The notes: generated by a model not told the origin, from the letters alone. Shown: positions 46,292 to 57,107, counted from the stretch's first letter. The stretch: 64,000 nucleotides of DNA from Pseudomonas tensinigenes (GCF_014268445.2 NZ_CP077089.1:610501-674500), one strand, 5' to 3'. Made by a program: numbers and translations.

Positions 46292-48854
46292 CTCTCAAGT
46301 ACAGCCAGAGACTCTGTCCGAGTATCTGGCGCATCTGCCGATGACCGACGAGCAGCGCGCGGAACTCGCGGGCTGCCAGTCGTTCAGCGAGCTGCATGAA
46401 CGCCTGTCGTCTTCAACGTTCGACGCTCCTGCCGAGGCCGCCCAGGCTTCGGTGGGCAAGCGCCTGACCCTGAGCACCGCCGAAGAGCTGGAAGACGCGG
46501 AGATGCTGGTGCTCGACGCCAGCGGTCGCGTCAGCATGAAGGCAACGCCGCCGATCCGTCGGACCAAGGTCGTGCCGGAGCCGTGGCGCACCAATATTCT
46601 GGTGCGTGGCTGGCGCCGTATGACCGGCCGCACCAACCCGCCACAACCGCCGAAAGACGAAAACGTCCTGCCGGCCGCGCGCTGGCGCACCGTCGGTTCG
46701 ATCCGTCGCTACATTCTGTTGCTGCTGATGCTTGGCCAGACCATCGTTGCCGGCTGGTACATGAAAGGCATCATGCCGTACCAGGGCTGGTCGTTCGTTG
46801 ATCTCGAAGAAGTTCTGCATCAACCGCTGCTGCAAACCGCCACGCAAGTGCTGCCGTATGCGCTGCAAACCAGCATCCTGATTCTGTTCGGGATTCTGTT
46901 CTGCTGGGTGTCGGCCGGTTTCTGGACGGCGTTGATGGGCTTCCTCGAGTTGCTCACCGGTCACGATAAATACCGTATCTCCGGCAAAAGCGCCGGCAAC
47001 GAGCCGATTGCCAAAGACGCGCGTACCGCGTTGGTCATGCCGATCTGCAACGAAGACGTACCGCGCGTGTTCGCCGGTCTGCGCGCGACGTTCGAATCGG
47101 TGGCTGCCACCGGTGATCTGGACCGTTTCGACTTCTTCGTCCTCAGTGACAGTAACGACACCGACATCTGCGTGGCCGAGCAACAGGCCTGGCTGGATGT
47201 CTGCCGCGAAGCCAAAGGCTTCGGCAAGATCTTCTATCGCCGCCGCCGCCGTCGCGTGAAGCGCAAGAGCGGCAACCTCGACGACTTCTGCCGTCGCTGG
47301 GGCGGTGACTATAAATACATGGTCGTTCTCGACGCCGACTCGGTGATGAGCGGCGAGTGCCTGACCAGTCTGGTGCGCTTGATGGAAGCCACGCCGGACG
47401 CCGGGATCATCCAGACCGCGCCGCGTGCGTCGGGCATGGACACCCTGTATGCACGCATGCAGCAGTTTGCGACCCGTGTTTACGGCCCGCTGTTTACCGC
47501 CGGTCTGCACTTCTGGCAGTTGGGTGAATCCCACTACTGGGGTCACAACGCGATCATCCGCATGAAGCCGTTTATCGACCACTGCGCCTTGGCGCCGTTG
47601 CCGGGTAAAGGCGCGTTCTCGGGTGCGATTCTGTCCCACGACTTCGTTGAAGCGGCGTTGATGCGCCGTGCCGGTTGGGGCGTGTGGATTGCCTACGACT
47701 TGCCGGGCAGCTACGAAGAACTGCCGCCGAACCTGCTCGACGAACTCAAGCGTGACCGTCGCTGGTGCCACGGCAACCTGATGAACTTCCGTCTGTTCCT
47801 GGTCAAAGGCATGCACCCGGTGCACCGCGCGGTGTTCCTCACCGGCGTGATGTCGTACCTGTCGGCGCCGTTGTGGTTCTTCTTCCTGGTGTTGTCGACC
47901 GCGCTGCTGGCGGTTAACACGCTCATGGAGCCGCAGTACTTCCTTGAACCGCGCCAGCTCTATCCGCTGTGGCCACAATGGCACCCGGACAAGGCGATCG
48001 CGCTGTTCTCGACGACCATCGTGCTGCTGTTCCTGCCGAAACTGTTGAGCATCATCCTGATCTGGGCCAAGGGCGCGAAAGAGTTCGGCGGCAAGTTCAA
48101 GGTGACCCTGTCGATGTTGCTGGAGATGCTGTTCTCCATGCTGCTGGCGCCGGTGCGGATGATTTTCCACACGCGTTTCGTCCTCGCCGCGTTCCTCGGC
48201 TGGGCGGCGACCTGGAATTCCCCGCAGCGTGACGACGACTCGACGCCATGGAGCGAAGCGGTCAAACGCCACGGTCCGCAGACCCTGCTGGGTTTCTGCT
48301 GGGCGCTGCTGGTGATCTGGCTGAACCCGAGCTTCCTCTGGTGGCTGGTGCCGATCGTCGGTTCGCTGATGCTGTCGATCCCGGTGTCGGTGATTTCCAG
48401 CCGTGTCGGTCTGGGCCTGAAGTCCCGTGACGAGAGCCTGTTCCTCATTCCTGAGGAATACAATCCGCCACAGGCGCTGCTGGCGACCGATCAGTACACC
48501 CACGAAAACCGTTACCACGCCCTCAACGACGGCTTCGTCCGCGCGGTGGTCGATCCTCAGCAGAACGCTCTGGCGTGCTCGCTGGCGACCTCGCGTCACG
48601 GTCAGGCCGAGCCGATCGAGTGGCTGCGTCAGGAACGAGTGCGTCACGCGATCAAGGTTGGCCCGGCCGGGCTGAACAACCATGATCGTCTGCAACTGCT
48701 GAGCGACCCTGTGGCGCTGGCGCGTCTGCATGAGCAGGTTTGGGCTGAAGGTCTCGCTGAGTGGCTGGATGCCTGGCGGGCTTCGGTGAAAGCCGATCCG
48801 CATGCGCCGTTGCTGCCGTTGCGACCGGTGAGCTTGCAGGCGCAACCGGCCTGA
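46284..48854 (+). CDS. opgH: Glucans biosynthesis glucosyltransferase OpgH
   Basis: Inner-membrane glycosyltransferase that polymerises and exports the beta-1,2-glucan backbone from UDP-glucose. It has 856 residues. A long cytosolic N-terminus precedes two membrane helices (about 135-225). The GT2 domain has [24 protein letters not shown], a further Asp in [12 protein letters not shown], and the [10 protein letters not shown] motif (R-x-x-R-W class). Several membrane helices and a cytosolic tail follow. In E. coli OpgH also limits FtsZ when UDP-glucose is high; whether this N-terminus does so is unknown. A terminator follows. Confidence 0.96.
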   Translation: MSNSQVQPETLSEYLAHLPMTDEQRAELAGCQSFSELHERLSSSTFDAPAEAAQASVGKRLTLSTAEELEDAEMLVLDASGRVSMKATPPIRRTKVVPEPWRTNILVRGWRRMTGRTNPPQPPKDENVLPAARWRTVGSIRRYILLLLMLGQTIVAGWYMKGIMPYQGWSFVDLEEVLHQPLLQTATQVLPYALQTSILILFGILFCWVSAGFWTALMGFLELLTGHDKYRISGKSAGNEPIAKDARTALVMPICNEDVPRVFAGLRATFESVAATGDLDRFDFFVLSDSNDTDICVAEQQAWLDVCREAKGFGKIFYRRRRRRVKRKSGNLDDFCRRWGGDYKYMVVLDADSVMSGECLTSLVRLMEATPDAGIIQTAPRASGMDTLYARMQQFATRVYGPLFTAGLHFWQLGESHYWGHNAIIRMKPFIDHCALAPLPGKGAFSGAILSHDFVEAALMRRAGWGVWIAYDLPGSYEELPPNLLDELKRDRRWCHGNLMNFRLFLVKGMHPVHRAVFLTGVMSYLSAPLWFFFLVLSTALLAVNTLMEPQYFLEPRQLYPLWPQWHPDKAIALFSTTIVLLFLPKLLSIILIWAKGAKEFGGKFKVTLSMLLEMLFSMLLAPVRMIFHTRFVLAAFLGWAATWNSPQRDDDSTPWSEAVKRHGPQTLLGFCWALLVIWLNPSFLWWLVPIVGSLMLSIPVSVISSRVGLGLKSRDESLFLIPEEYNPPQALLATDQYTHENRYHALNDGFVRAVVDPQQNALACSLATSRHGQAEPIEWLRQERVRHAIKVGPAGLNNHDRLQLLSDPVALARLHEQVWAEGLAEWLDAWRASVKADPHAPLLPLRPVSLQAQPA

Positions 48855-48858
48855 TCAG

Positions 48859-48888
48859 AAAACCCCGCTGATTCAGCGGGGTTTTTTT
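48859..48888 (+). terminator. Rho-independent terminator of opgGH
   Basis: AACCCCGCTGA-T-TCAGCGGGGTT followed by TTTTT: an eleven-base arm pair with a minimal loop, seven bases after the opgH stop. Confidence 0.95.
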
Positions 48889-48900
48889 ATGGCGCCGAAA

Positions 48901-49083
48901 AGCCCCTCACCCTAGCCCTCTCCCAGAGGGAGAGGGGACTGACCGAGGTGTCTGGCGCTATCCGTCGACCTGAAGCATCGAGTCGATTATGGATTCGGCA
49001 AATCCGCTTCAGGTCGGCGTACCCCTGAAGCATCCCCCGATCGGCCCCCTCTCCCTCCGGGAGAGGGCTGGGGTGAGGGTCAG
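48901..49083. repeat. Dispersed repeat family B (copy 5)
   Basis: AGCCCCTCACCCTAGCCCTC at the left and GGGAGAGGGCTGGGGTGAGG at the right. The interior shows GACTGACCGAGGTGTCTGGC, GATTATGGATTCGGCAAATC and CTTCAGGTCGGCGTACC. Confidence 0.9.
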
Positions 49084-49116
49084 CTCTTGATTGTTAAACA
49101 AATCGTCCATTAAACC

Positions 49117-49144
49117 TTGTGCAAAAAAACGAGTGCGTTAGCAT
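49117..49144 (+). promoter_or_regulatory. Possible sigma-70 promoter of the amino-acid ABC operon
   Basis: TTGTGC (-35) and TAGCAT (-10) are separated by 16 bp. They lie about 90 bp before the start of the binding-protein gene, with an A-run just after the -35 box. The match is modest. Confidence 0.35.
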
Positions 49145-49230
49145 CCGTCCCCGAATTGGCGCACCCGGGCTTTTTTGCCCGTCACTGTTGGTTTTCGCGC
49201 CGCAAACGCAATGGTTTTGGGGACTTGAAG

Positions 49231-50028
49231 ATGAAGAAGTATCTGTCGATGCTGCTGGTCGGTGTCACGGCACTGGTTGCAGTCAATGCGGCGCAGGCCG
49301 GCGCAATCGATGACGCGGTCAAGCGCGGCACGCTGAAAGTCGGTATGGATCCGACCTACATGCCGTTCGAAATGACCAACAAACGCGGCGAAATCATCGG
49401 CTTTGAAGTCGACATCCTCAAGGCCATGTCCAAGGCCATGGGCGTCAAGCTGGAGCTGGTTTCCACCGGTTACGACGGCATCATCCCGGCGCTGATGACC
49501 GACAAGTTCGACATGATCGGCAGCGGCATGACCCTGACTCAGGAACGCAACCTGCGCCTGAACTTCAGCGAACCGTTCATCGTGGTCGGCCAGACCCTGC
49601 TGATCCGCAAGGAACTGGAAGGCACCATCAAGTCCTACAAAGACCTGAACACAGCCGACTACCGCATCACCTCCAAGCTCGGCACCACCGGCGAAATGGT
49701 CGCCAAGAAGCTGATCTCCAAAGCCAAGTACCACGGCTACGACAACGAGCAGGAAGCCGTGCTTGACGTGGTCAACGGCAAGGCTGACGCCTTTATCTAT
49801 GACGCCCCGTACAACGTCGTTGCGGTGACCAAGGTCGGCGCCGGCAAACTGGTGTTCCTCGACAAACCGTTCACCTACGAGCCTTTGGCGTTTGGTCTGA
49901 AGAAGGGTGACTACGACAGCCTCAACTTCATCAACAACTTCCTGCACCAGATCCACGAAGACGGCACCTACGATCGCATCCATGACAAGTGGTTCAAGAG
50001 CACCGAGTGGCTCAAGGACATGGAATAA
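49231..50028 (+). CDS. Polar amino-acid ABC transporter substrate-binding protein
   Basis: A 265-residue periplasmic protein of solute-binding family 3. The signal peptide is MKKYLSMLLVGVTALVAVNA with cleavage after AQA. It has RGTLKVGMDPTYMPFEMTNK, the family lead-in; GFEVDILKAMSKAMGVKLEL; and GKADAFIYDAPYN. Start ATG 49231; the open frame upstream runs through the promoter region. Together with the next two genes it forms a complete PAAT importer. The exact substrate is not shown by sequence; glutamate, glutamine or related amino acids are usual for this class. Confidence 0.92.
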   Translation: MKKYLSMLLVGVTALVAVNAAQAGAIDDAVKRGTLKVGMDPTYMPFEMTNKRGEIIGFEVDILKAMSKAMGVKLELVSTGYDGIIPALMTDKFDMIGSGMTLTQERNLRLNFSEPFIVVGQTLLIRKELEGTIKSYKDLNTADYRITSKLGTTGEMVAKKLISKAKYHGYDNEQEAVLDVVNGKADAFIYDAPYNVVAVTKVGAGKLVFLDKPFTYEPLAFGLKKGDYDSLNFINNFLHQIHEDGTYDRIHDKWFKSTEWLKDME

Positions 50029-50051
50029 CGCTGGTCTGCCAGACCGCGTCG

Positions 50052-50125
50052 CCCCTTTCGCGAGCAGGCTCGCTCCCACATTGGAATGCATTTCAAATGT
50101 GGGAGCGAGCCTGCTCGCGAAGAGG
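50052..50125. repeat. REP pair, family A, outward orientation (copy 8)
   Basis: CCCCTTTCGCGAGCAGGCTC ... GAGCCTGCTCGCGAAGAGGG with a short loop. It lies between the binding-protein and permease genes, a common place for REP hairpins that make the binding protein more abundant than its membrane partners. Confidence 0.9.
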
Positions 50126-50158
50126 GCCTTGAAAGCAACACCAATTCCGGAACCTGCA

Positions 50159-51118
50159 ATGAAACAGAAAAAAGCCCAATGGCCCTGGCACGTCCTCACC
50201 GTGCTGGTGCTGGTCGGCCTGGCCGGTGCGTTGTATTACGCCACGTCGCTGATGTCCTACGAATGGCGCTGGAACCGCGTGCCGCAGTACTTCGCCTATC
50301 AGGCCGAAGAAACCCAGCGTGCCACCGACATCTCCACTGTCACCGAACTTGTGCGCAAGGGCAGCAGCGCGCAAGTCACCCTGCGTAATGACACCGGTGA
50401 CGAGCAGCACCTGACCGTCGACGAGAACAGCCTGCAATTCGCTCAGGGCGACGATGTGGCCGAAGGCGACGTCGTGGGCGTCACTCGCCATTGGGCGGCA
50501 GGACCGCTGTTGTGGGGCCTTTGGACAACGCTTTGGCTGTCAGTTGTCTCTGGTGTACTCGGTTTGCTGATCGGTCTGGTCACTGGCCTGTGCCGGCTGT
50601 CGAACAACCCGACCCTGCGCGACCTGTCGACAATCTATGTCGAACTGGTGCGCGGCACGCCGCTGCTGGTGCAGATCTTCATTTTCTACTTCTTCATCGG
50701 CACGGTGATGAACCTGTCCCGCGAATTCGCCGGGATCGCCGCGCTGTCGCTGTTCACTGGCGCCTACGTGGCCGAGATCATCCGTTCCGGCGTGCAATCG
50801 ATTGCCCGTGGCCAGAACGAAGCGGCGCGTTCGCTCGGTCTGAGTGCCGGTCAATCGATGCGTCACGTGGTGCTGCCGCAAGCGTTCAAACGCGTGCTGC
50901 CGCCGCTGGCCGGGCAGTTCATCAGTCTGGTCAAGGACACCTCGCTGGTGTCGGTGATCGCCATCACCGAGCTGCTGAAAAGCGGCCGTGAAGTCATCAC
51001 CACCTCGTTCTCGCCGTTCGAGATTCTGTTCTGCGTTGCCGGCCTGTACCTGTTGATCAACCTGCCGCTGTCGAAAATCGCCAGCCGGCTTGAGCGGAGG
51101 CTCGCGCAAAGTGATTGA
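50159..51118 (+). CDS. Polar amino-acid ABC transporter permease with extra N-terminal domain
   Basis: A 319-residue permease of the HisM/GlnP family. Typical members have about 220-250 residues. The extra length is an N-terminal membrane helix ([20 protein letters not shown]) and a soluble periplasmic insert of about 80 residues (50-125, with [20 protein letters not shown]) before the core begins at [17 protein letters not shown]. The EAA loop is [20 protein letters not shown]. The start at 50159 has only a weak GGAA ahead. The stop overlaps the ATPase gene by eight bases. Confidence 0.92.
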   Translation: MKQKKAQWPWHVLTVLVLVGLAGALYYATSLMSYEWRWNRVPQYFAYQAEETQRATDISTVTELVRKGSSAQVTLRNDTGDEQHLTVDENSLQFAQGDDVAEGDVVGVTRHWAAGPLLWGLWTTLWLSVVSGVLGLLIGLVTGLCRLSNNPTLRDLSTIYVELVRGTPLLVQIFIFYFFIGTVMNLSREFAGIAALSLFTGAYVAEIIRSGVQSIARGQNEAARSLGLSAGQSMRHVVLPQAFKRVLPPLAGQFISLVKDTSLVSVIAITELLKSGREVITTSFSPFEILFCVAGLYLLINLPLSKIASRLERRLAQSD

Positions 51119-51845
51119 AGTCCGCGATCTGGTAAAAGTCTTCGACACCCGTGGGCAAGTGGTGCGCGCGGTGGATAACGTCAGCACCACGGTGGCCAAG
51201 GGCGAAGTGCTGGTGGTGATCGGCCCGTCGGGTTCCGGCAAGTCGACCTTCCTGCGCTGCCTCAATGGCCTGGAAGAATTCGATTCCGGCTCGGTGAGCA
51301 TTGACGGCCTGCAACTGGCCGACCCGAAAACCGACGTCAACGCCTACCGCCGCGAAGTCGGCATGGTGTTCCAGCATTTCAACCTGTTCCCGCACATGAC
51401 CGTGCTGGAAAACCTCTGTCTGGCGCAGAAAGTCGTGCGCAAGCGCGGCAAGCAAGAGCGCGAAGCCAAGGCGATGGAGTTGCTGAAAAAGGTCGGGATT
51501 GCGCAGAAGGCCAACGAGTTTCCATCGCGCCTTTCCGGCGGACAACAGCAACGGGTGGCGATTGCCCGGGCGCTGGCGATGGAGCCGAAGGTCATGCTGT
51601 TCGATGAACCGACCTCGGCGCTCGACCCGGAAATGGTCGGTGAGGTGCTGGACGTGATGAAGAACCTGGCCGTGGAAGGCATGACCATGGTCTGCGTGAC
51701 CCACGAGATGGGCTTTGCCCGGGAAGTGGCGGATCGGGTGTTGTTTTTCGATCACGGCAAGTTGCTGGAAGATGCCGCACCGGCGGAGTTCTTCGATGCG
51801 CCGAAGGATCCGCGCGCGCAGGCCTTCTTGCGTCAGGTCCTGTAA
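51111..51845 (+). CDS. Polar amino-acid ABC transporter ATP-binding protein
   Basis: A 244-residue ATPase of the GlnQ/HisP family. Walker [11 protein letters not shown] loop [13 protein letters not shown], signature [15 protein letters not shown], Walker [15 protein letters not shown] and switch His in CVTHEMGF. The GTG at 51111 has GGAGG ten bases ahead and overlaps the permease stop; an alternative TTG at 51090 would add seven residues. No extra C-terminal domain is present. A REP pair follows. Confidence 0.93.
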   Translation: MIEVRDLVKVFDTRGQVVRAVDNVSTTVAKGEVLVVIGPSGSGKSTFLRCLNGLEEFDSGSVSIDGLQLADPKTDVNAYRREVGMVFQHFNLFPHMTVLENLCLAQKVVRKRGKQEREAKAMELLKKVGIAQKANEFPSRLSGGQQQRVAIARALAMEPKVMLFDEPTSALDPEMVGEVLDVMKNLAVEGMTMVCVTHEMGFAREVADRVLFFDHGKLLEDAAPAEFFDAPKDPRAQAFLRQVL

Positions 51846-51867
51846 TTTCAGCATCTCTCAGGACGCC

Positions 51868-51933
51868 TTCGCGAGCAGGCTCGCTCCCACAGTTGATCGA
51901 GTTGTCCAATGTGGGAGCGAGCCTGCTCGCGAA
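51868..51933. repeat. REP pair, family A, outward orientation (copy 9)
   Basis: TTCGCGAGCAGGCTCGCTCC ... GGAGCGAGCCTGCTCGCGAA with about 24 bases between. It lies between the converging ABC operon and the chemoreceptor gene. Confidence 0.9.
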
Positions 51934-51977
51934 TGGCATCACCTCGGTCCAGAGCGAACCGAGGCCGATGAATCACT

Positions 51978-53894
51978 TCAAACCTTGAATCGGCCCACCA
52001 GCATCTGCAGGTGGTTGCCAAGGCGCGCCAGCTCAACGCTGGAAGCCGCGGTCTCTTCACTCGCCGCCGAGGTCTGATCCGACACATCCCGCACATTCAG
52101 CACGCTACGGTTGATCTCTTCCGCCACCGCGCTCTGCTGCTCGGCCGCCGCCGCAATCTGCTGGTTCATCGCCTGAATCGCCGACACGGTACGAGTGATG
52201 CTTTCCAGCGAACCGCCCGCGCGGCGGGTCAGCTCAACGCTGCTGTCGGTGAGGGTGCGGCTGTTGTCCATGATCGTTGCCACTTGCTGAGTGCCGTTTT
52301 GCAGCCCGACGATCAGCTCTTCGATCTCTTCGGTGGACTTCTGCGTGCGCTGGGCGAGGCTGCGCACTTCATCGGCAACCACGGCAAACCCACGCCCGGC
52401 TTCACCGGCACGCGCCGCTTCGATGGCCGCGTTTAGGGCCAGCAGATTGGTTTGCTGGGCCACGGATTTGATCACGTCGAGGACGCTGCCGATCTTGTCG
52501 CTTTCGCGCTTCAATTCGCCCATGGCTTCAGTGGAATGACCAACCTCAACCGCCAGACGCTCGATCTGCGCAATCGCTTCGCCGACGACTTTGTCGCCTT
52601 CGCGGGCCTGTTGGTCAGCAGCGACGGCGGCTTCGGAAGCCTCTTCGGCGTTACGCGCGACTTCCTGCACGGTGGCGGCCATTTCGTTCATGGCCGTGGC
52701 GACCTGATCGGTCTCGATTTTCTGATTGTTGACCCCGGCGCTGGTCTGCTCGGTCACGGCCGACAGTTCTTCAGCGGCGCTGGCGATCTGGGTGACGCCA
52801 TCGCTGATCCCGCCCACCAGTTCACGCAGGCCTTGGGTCATGCTCTGCATCGAGCGTTGCAGTTGGCCCAATTCGTCACGACGCAGGGAAACCAGGTTGT
52901 GGGTCAGGTCGCCGGCGGCTACGCGCTCGGCCACTTTCAAGGTCTGGTTCAGCGGGATGATGATCTGGCGAGTGATCGCCCAAGCGGCCAGCAGGCCGAA
53001 GGCTACGGCCAGTGCGGTGGCGATCAGCAACAGGTTTTTGGCGCGTGCGGCGTCAGTGTCGCGAACCACAGTCTGCGATTCAGTCAGTTTCTTGCTGACG
53101 GCGATCAAAATGTCGCCCTGAGCAGACATGTTGGCCAGTGCTGCAGCGTTTTTTACTTGAGAATCACGGAATTGAGCCACGGCTGCACGGTAAGCCTTAA
53201 GCGAGTCGGTGGCTTGCTGCAGGTTGGCGATATGCTGATCTGGGACGCGGGACGGCAGGCTTTCGAGGTTTTTCAGGGCATTGTCGATGGCGGTCAGGGC
53301 TGGTTGCTCGGCATCGGCCTTGCCGCTGTAGGTGTAACCGCGCACCTGATAGCGCGCTTGCTGCAGCAGTTTGCTCAGTTCGATCACCGCGTTGTATTGC
53401 GCGACGCTGTCGCCTTGTAGCAGTGCGCTCTCGACCTCGCCGACCTTGGACACGGCATTGTCGGCATTGGCGCCTAGTTTGCTGCGTGCGTCTTCACGCT
53501 GCACGGTGGCCTGTGTCATTTCACCGAAGGCACGCTTGTATTCGGCCACGGCAGCCAATTGTTGATCGACCATCGCCACATCGGACGGCTGCTCGATCAT
53601 GCCGCGTGCCGATTGCAGACCGCTTTCGAGTTTGCTCAGGAATTCGTTGGCCGTGCCCGGCCCCTGCTCGCCGCGACGCATGTCGTAGTCCATGCGCGCG
53701 AGGCGCAGGTCCTTGGTCAGCTCGTTAAGGCTGGAGATAAACCCGAGTTTGTCACCGCGGCTGATGATGCCGCTCATGCCGGTCCAGCCGGTGAAGGTGA
53801 TCAACAGTGTCAGCAACAGCACCAGGCCGAAACCGATTCCCAGCTTGCGTTTGACGCTGACGTTTCCAAGACTCTCGGCTAACCAACGGTACAT
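51978..53894 (-). CDS. Methyl-accepting chemotaxis protein with helical bimodular (HBM) sensor
   Basis: A 638-residue transducer. TM1 (about 20-40) is followed by a 250-residue all-helical periplasmic domain, TM2 ([20 protein letters not shown], near 300), HAMP, and the signalling domain with [21 protein letters not shown]. The size and helical pattern of the sensor fit the HBM class (McpS/McpK type), whose known ligands are TCA-cycle organic acids. From memory, its place next to rsmE matches the P. aeruginosa McpK gene (an alpha-ketoglutarate receptor). That ligand is inference. The start is [10 protein letters not shown]. Confidence 0.9.
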   Translation of the reverse strand: MYRWLAESLGNVSVKRKLGIGFGLVLLLTLLITFTGWTGMSGIISRGDKLGFISSLNELTKDLRLARMDYDMRRGEQGPGTANEFLSKLESGLQSARGMIEQPSDVAMVDQQLAAVAEYKRAFGEMTQATVQREDARSKLGANADNAVSKVGEVESALLQGDSVAQYNAVIELSKLLQQARYQVRGYTYSGKADAEQPALTAIDNALKNLESLPSRVPDQHIANLQQATDSLKAYRAAVAQFRDSQVKNAAALANMSAQGDILIAVSKKLTESQTVVRDTDAARAKNLLLIATALAVAFGLLAAWAITRQIIIPLNQTLKVAERVAAGDLTHNLVSLRRDELGQLQRSMQSMTQGLRELVGGISDGVTQIASAAEELSAVTEQTSAGVNNQKIETDQVATAMNEMAATVQEVARNAEEASEAAVAADQQAREGDKVVGEAIAQIERLAVEVGHSTEAMGELKRESDKIGSVLDVIKSVAQQTNLLALNAAIEAARAGEAGRGFAVVADEVRSLAQRTQKSTEEIEELIVGLQNGTQQVATIMDNSRTLTDSSVELTRRAGGSLESITRTVSAIQAMNQQIAAAAEQQSAVAEEINRSVLNVRDVSDQTSAASEETAASSVELARLGNHLQMLVGRFKV

Positions 53895-53998
53895 GCGACC
53901 ACTCCCTTCGGACCACTAATTGGACTTATGGAGAAGGTATCGGCCGAATGATGGCAATCTGTAACACCATTTATCCGCCGGCCCTGCACGGTATCAAT

Positions 53999-54083
53999 GT
54001 AGGGAGCTGCCGAAGGCTGCGATCTTTTGATCTTGCTTCTAAAAAACAACATCAAAAGATCGCAGCCTGCGGCAGCTCCTACA
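53999..54083. repeat. Hairpin repeat family C (copy 3)
   Basis: GTAGGGAGCTGCCGAAGGCT ... AAGATCGCAGCCTGCGGCAG ... CTCCTACAG. The left arm has an extra G (AGGGAGC) and both GAAGGC and GCAGGC forms of the core, so the arms are not identical. Confidence 0.88.
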
Positions 54084-54099
54084 GGGGATTGGTGTTGGG

Positions 54100-54807
54100 T
54101 TAGAAGAGCCGGGCGAGCAGGGCGGTGACGGCGGTTTCGACGCGCAGGATGCGTTCGCCCAGTTGCACCGGTTGCAGGCCGGACTTGGCCAGCAGATCGA
54201 TTTCGTAGGGGATCCAGCCGCCTTCAGGGCCGATGGCCAGTGTCACCGGTTCGCTGAGCGCGCGCGGGCACGGCGGGTAGTTGCCGGGATGGCCGACCAG
54301 ACCGAGGGTGCCTTCGGTAATCGCCGGCAGCCGATCTTCAACAAACGGCTTGAAGCGCTTCTCGATGATGATCTCCGGCAGCACGGTATCGCGGGCTTGT
54401 TCGAGGCCGAGGATCAAGTTTTCGCGAATCGCCTCAGGCTCAAGAAACGGTGTCTGCCAGAAGCTTTTTTCGACCCGATAGCTGTTGACCAGAATCACCT
54501 TGGACACGCCCATGGTCGCCACGGTCTGAAACACTCGGCGGAGCATTTTCGGCCGCGGCAGCGCCAGCACGAGAGTCAGCGGCAGTTTGGCCGGTGGCGG
54601 CTGATCGAGAGTGACGCGCAGCTCAGCTTCGCCTGTTTCCAGTCGCAGCAACTCAGCCGAACCCATCAGCCCGTTGATGCGCCCGACGCGCAGGCTGTCA
54701 CCGACTTCCGAACGGTGAACTTCCTGCATATGGGTCAGGCGGCGATCACGCAGCACCACGCGGTCGGCCGCAATGAAATCGGCCTCTTCGAGCAACAGCA
54801 GGTTCAT
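54100..54807 (-). CDS. rsmE: 16S rRNA (uracil(1498)-N3)-methyltransferase RsmE
   Basis: SPOUT methyltransferase acting on U1498 of 16S rRNA in the assembled 30S subunit. The 235-residue protein starts at [19 protein letters not shown]. Motifs include [19 protein letters not shown] in the N-terminal PUA-like part, and the knot motifs [17 protein letters not shown] and [20 protein letters not shown]. The start overlaps the tatC stop as ATGA. A longer frame into tatC is rejected. Confidence 0.96.
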   Translation of the reverse strand: MNLLLLEEADFIAADRVVLRDRRLTHMQEVHRSEVGDSLRVGRINGLMGSAELLRLETGEAELRVTLDQPPPAKLPLTLVLALPRPKMLRRVFQTVATMGVSKVILVNSYRVEKSFWQTPFLEPEAIRENLILGLEQARDTVLPEIIIEKRFKPFVEDRLPAITEGTLGLVGHPGNYPPCPRALSEPVTLAIGPEGGWIPYEIDLLAKSGLQPVQLGERILRVETAVTALLARLF

Positions 54808-55595
54808 GCCTGGGTCGCTGGCGGCTGGTCGTTGTGGTCGTCGGCCGGGTTCTCGTCCGGGCGTTCGCGCTTGCTGATCAGGCCACCGAACAGGATGCCG
54901 ATTTCGAACAGCATCCACATCGGCACGGCCAGCAGGGTCTGCGAGAAGATGTCCGGCGGCGTCAGGATCATGCCGACCACGAAGCAGCCGATGATCACGT
55001 ACGGACGGATTTTCTTCAGGTAGGCGACGTCGACCACGCCGATCCACACCAGCAGCACCACGGCCACCGGGATTTCGAACGCCACGCCGAAGGCGAAGAA
55101 CAGCGTCATGACGAAATCGAGGTAACTGGCGATGTCGGTCATCATTTCCACGCCGGCCGGGGTGGCCGCGGCGAAGAATTTGAAGATCAGCGGGAACACG
55201 AAGTAATAGGCGAACGCCATGCCGGTATAGAACAGCAGAATGCTCGACACCAGCAGCGGCACCGCGATGCGTTTCTCATGCTTGTACAGGCCTGGCGCGA
55301 TAAAGCCCCAGATCTGATGCAGGATCACCGGAATCGCAAGAAACAGCGAGACCATCATCGTCAGCTTCAGCGGCGTCAGGAACGGCGACGACACGTCGGT
55401 GGCGATCATCGTCGCACCGACCGGCAGGTACTGGCGCAGCGGCGTCGAGACGAAGGTGTAGATCTGCTGGGTGAAGGCGAACAGCCCGGCGAAGATGATG
55501 AAGATCGCCGCCACACAACGCAGCAGACGGGTGCGCAACTCGGTGAGGTGCGAAACCAGCGGCATGTGCTGGTCGTTTTCGGGGAGATCGCTCAT
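54804..55595 (-). CDS. tatC: Sec-independent translocase subunit TatC
   Basis: Core receptor of the Tat pathway that exports folded proteins with twin-arginine signals. It has 263 residues with six membrane helices. Marks are [16 protein letters not shown] at the start (the conserved first cytosolic stretch), [14 protein letters not shown] and [19 protein letters not shown]. The acidic hydrophilic tail is normal. It overlaps tatB upstream and rsmE downstream by four bases each. Confidence 0.97.
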   Translation of the reverse strand: MSDLPENDQHMPLVSHLTELRTRLLRCVAAIFIIFAGLFAFTQQIYTFVSTPLRQYLPVGATMIATDVSSPFLTPLKLTMMVSLFLAIPVILHQIWGFIAPGLYKHEKRIAVPLLVSSILLFYTGMAFAYYFVFPLIFKFFAAATPAGVEMMTDIASYLDFVMTLFFAFGVAFEIPVAVVLLVWIGVVDVAYLKKIRPYVIIGCFVVGMILTPPDIFSQTLLAVPMWMLFEIGILFGGLISKRERPDENPADDHNDQPPATQA

Positions 55596-56047
55596 GGGGC
55601 TCGCGGCGGCAAAGTGGTGTCGTGAGGCGCAGGTGTGATCGGCGCGGCGGTTGGAGATACATGTTCAACCGAAGTTTCTGCAGTAGCGGGCACGGTTTCT
55701 GTCGGCGCTACAACGGCAGCAGGTGCAGGTGTCGGAGCAGGTGCAGCGGGCGCATGAATCGTCTGCTGACCCACATGCTCAACCGGCGTCGGTTCCTGTT
55801 GAACCGGGCTGAAAATCTTCCGCGCCTCCTGCTCCAGCGACAGAATGTGCTCGTTGTGCAGTTGCCGACGGATCTCGTCGGCACCGATTTCACGTTCAAC
55901 TTCCTGTTTGATCGCGTTGAAGCTGCGCTTCAGCCGACCGACCCACAGGCCAGCAGTGCGCGCAGCGCCCGGCAGACGCTCGGGGCCCAGCACCAGCAGG
56001 GCCACGAGGCCGACGAGCAGCAGTTCAGAGAAGCTGATACCAAACAT
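55592..56047 (-). CDS. tatB: Sec-independent translocase subunit TatB
   Basis: A 151-residue single-span protein that forms the signal-peptide receptor with TatC. The N-terminus [20 protein letters not shown] includes the conserved Glu, followed by the GPERLPG hinge and an amphipathic helix. The second half (about 75-151) is low-complexity Pro/Ala/Thr, longer than needed, and probably disordered. It lies ten bases after tatA. Confidence 0.95.
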   Translation of the reverse strand: MFGISFSELLLVGLVALLVLGPERLPGAARTAGLWVGRLKRSFNAIKQEVEREIGADEIRRQLHNEHILSLEQEARKIFSPVQQEPTPVEHVGQQTIHAPAAPAPTPAPAAVVAPTETVPATAETSVEHVSPTAAPITPAPHDTTLPPRAP

Positions 56048-56057
56048 TAGTCAGTGC

Positions 56058-56339
56058 TCACACGTCTTTGCGGATCGGCTCTTCGACTTTTTGCGCCTGC
56101 ACGTCGATGGTGTGCGGCGGGTTGGCCTGAGCGGTGGCTTGCGGCTGCACCGGTGGCACCGGCTGCGCAGGCGTCACGGTTGGATCGGCAGCCGGTTTTT
56201 CATCGTCGTTCATGGCTTTGCGAAAGCCCTTGATCGACTCGCCAACGTCGGTGCCGAGGTTTTTCAGTTTCTTGGTGCCGAACACCAGCACCACGACAAC
56301 CAGGATGACGATCCAGTGTTTCCAGTCAAAAATGCCCAT
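56058..56339 (-). CDS. tatA: Sec-independent translocase subunit TatA
   Basis: The pore or membrane-thinning subunit. The 93-residue protein starts at [20 protein letters not shown], then the hinge [20 protein letters not shown]; the longer upstream frame (through hisE) is rejected. A Pro/Gln/Ala-rich tail follows the amphipathic helix. The tatABC order is standard and the genes are tightly packed. Confidence 0.95.
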   Translation of the reverse strand: MGIFDWKHWIVILVVVVLVFGTKKLKNLGTDVGESIKGFRKAMNDDEKPAADPTVTPAQPVPPVQPQATAQANPPHTIDVQAQKVEEPIRKDV

Positions 56340-56364
56340 GTTGCTGTTCCTCTCTAAAAATTGT

Positions 56365-56697
56365 TCAGACGGACGGACGCGAGGCTTTCTCGACGTGTCC
56401 GGACAGGCCGAAGCGACGGTCCAGTTCATCCAGCACGGCCTGCGGATGCTGCCCCAGTTGGGCGAGCATGACCATGCTGTGGAACCACAGGTCGGCGGTC
56501 TCGTAGATCACGTCGCTGCAGTCGCCGCTGATCGCGGCGTCCTTGGCGGCAATAATGGTTTCGACCGACTCTTCGCCGACTTTCTCCAGAATCTTGTTCA
56601 AACCCTTGTGATACAGACTGGCCACATAGGAGCTGTCGGCGGCTGCGCCTTTGCGCTCTTCAAGTACCTGAGCGAGGCGGGTCAGGGTTTCACTCAT
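56365..56697 (-). CDS. hisE: Phosphoribosyl-ATP diphosphatase HisE
   Basis: Second step of histidine biosynthesis: hydrolyses PR-ATP to PR-AMP and pyrophosphate. The 110-residue all-helical protein has the MazG-like metal motif [15 protein letters not shown] and [14 protein letters not shown]. It overlaps hisI by eight bases. The hisI-hisE pair ahead of tatABC is usual in Pseudomonas and many proteobacteria. It makes histidine, whereas the hut genes 14 kb away break it down. Confidence 0.96.
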   Translation of the reverse strand: MSETLTRLAQVLEERKGAAADSSYVASLYHKGLNKILEKVGEESVETIIAAKDAAISGDCSDVIYETADLWFHSMVMLAQLGQHPQAVLDELDRRFGLSGHVEKASRPSV

Positions 56698-57091
56698 GTT
56701 TGTGTCCTGCGGAATAGATAGCGTGCGGGTCTTTCAGAACCGGGTCGACTATCTTCCAGTCGCCGTTTTCGAAGACACGATAAAAGCAGCTTTGACGGCC
56801 GGTATGGCAAGCGATGTCGCCGATCTGTTCAACCATCAGGATGATCACGTCGGCGTCACAGTCCAGACGCATTTCATGCAGGGTCTGCACATGGCCGGAC
56901 TCTTCGCCCTTGCGCCACAGCTTGCCACGGGAACGTGACCAGTAGATTGCACGGTTTTCCGCAGCGGTCAGTTCGAGCGCTTCGCGGTTCATCCAGGCCA
57001 TCATTAGCACGCGTCCGGTCTTGTGATCCTGGGCAATCGCCGGCACCAGGCCATCAGCGTCCCACTTGATCTCGTCCAGCCAGTTTTTCAT
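56690..57091 (-). CDS. hisI: Phosphoribosyl-AMP cyclohydrolase HisI
   Basis: Third step of histidine biosynthesis: opens the adenine ring of PR-AMP. The 133-residue zinc enzyme has [41 protein letters not shown] and [11 protein letters not shown], with the zinc cysteines. The start is ATG 57091 ([14 protein letters not shown]) after GGGAA; an upstream TTG would add two residues. Confidence 0.96.
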   Translation of the reverse strand: MKNWLDEIKWDADGLVPAIAQDHKTGRVLMMAWMNREALELTAAENRAIYWSRSRGKLWRKGEESGHVQTLHEMRLDCDADVIILMVEQIGDIACHTGRQSCFYRVFENGDWKIVDPVLKDPHAIYSAGHKHE

Positions 57092-57107
57092 CTTCAATTC
57101 CCGAAAC

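Noticed and set aside
46413..48845. An 810-codon open frame antisense to opgH
   Set aside because: It mirrors opgH in a GC-rich genome; its translation is His/Arg/Gln-rich without any domain, and opgH itself is fully conserved.
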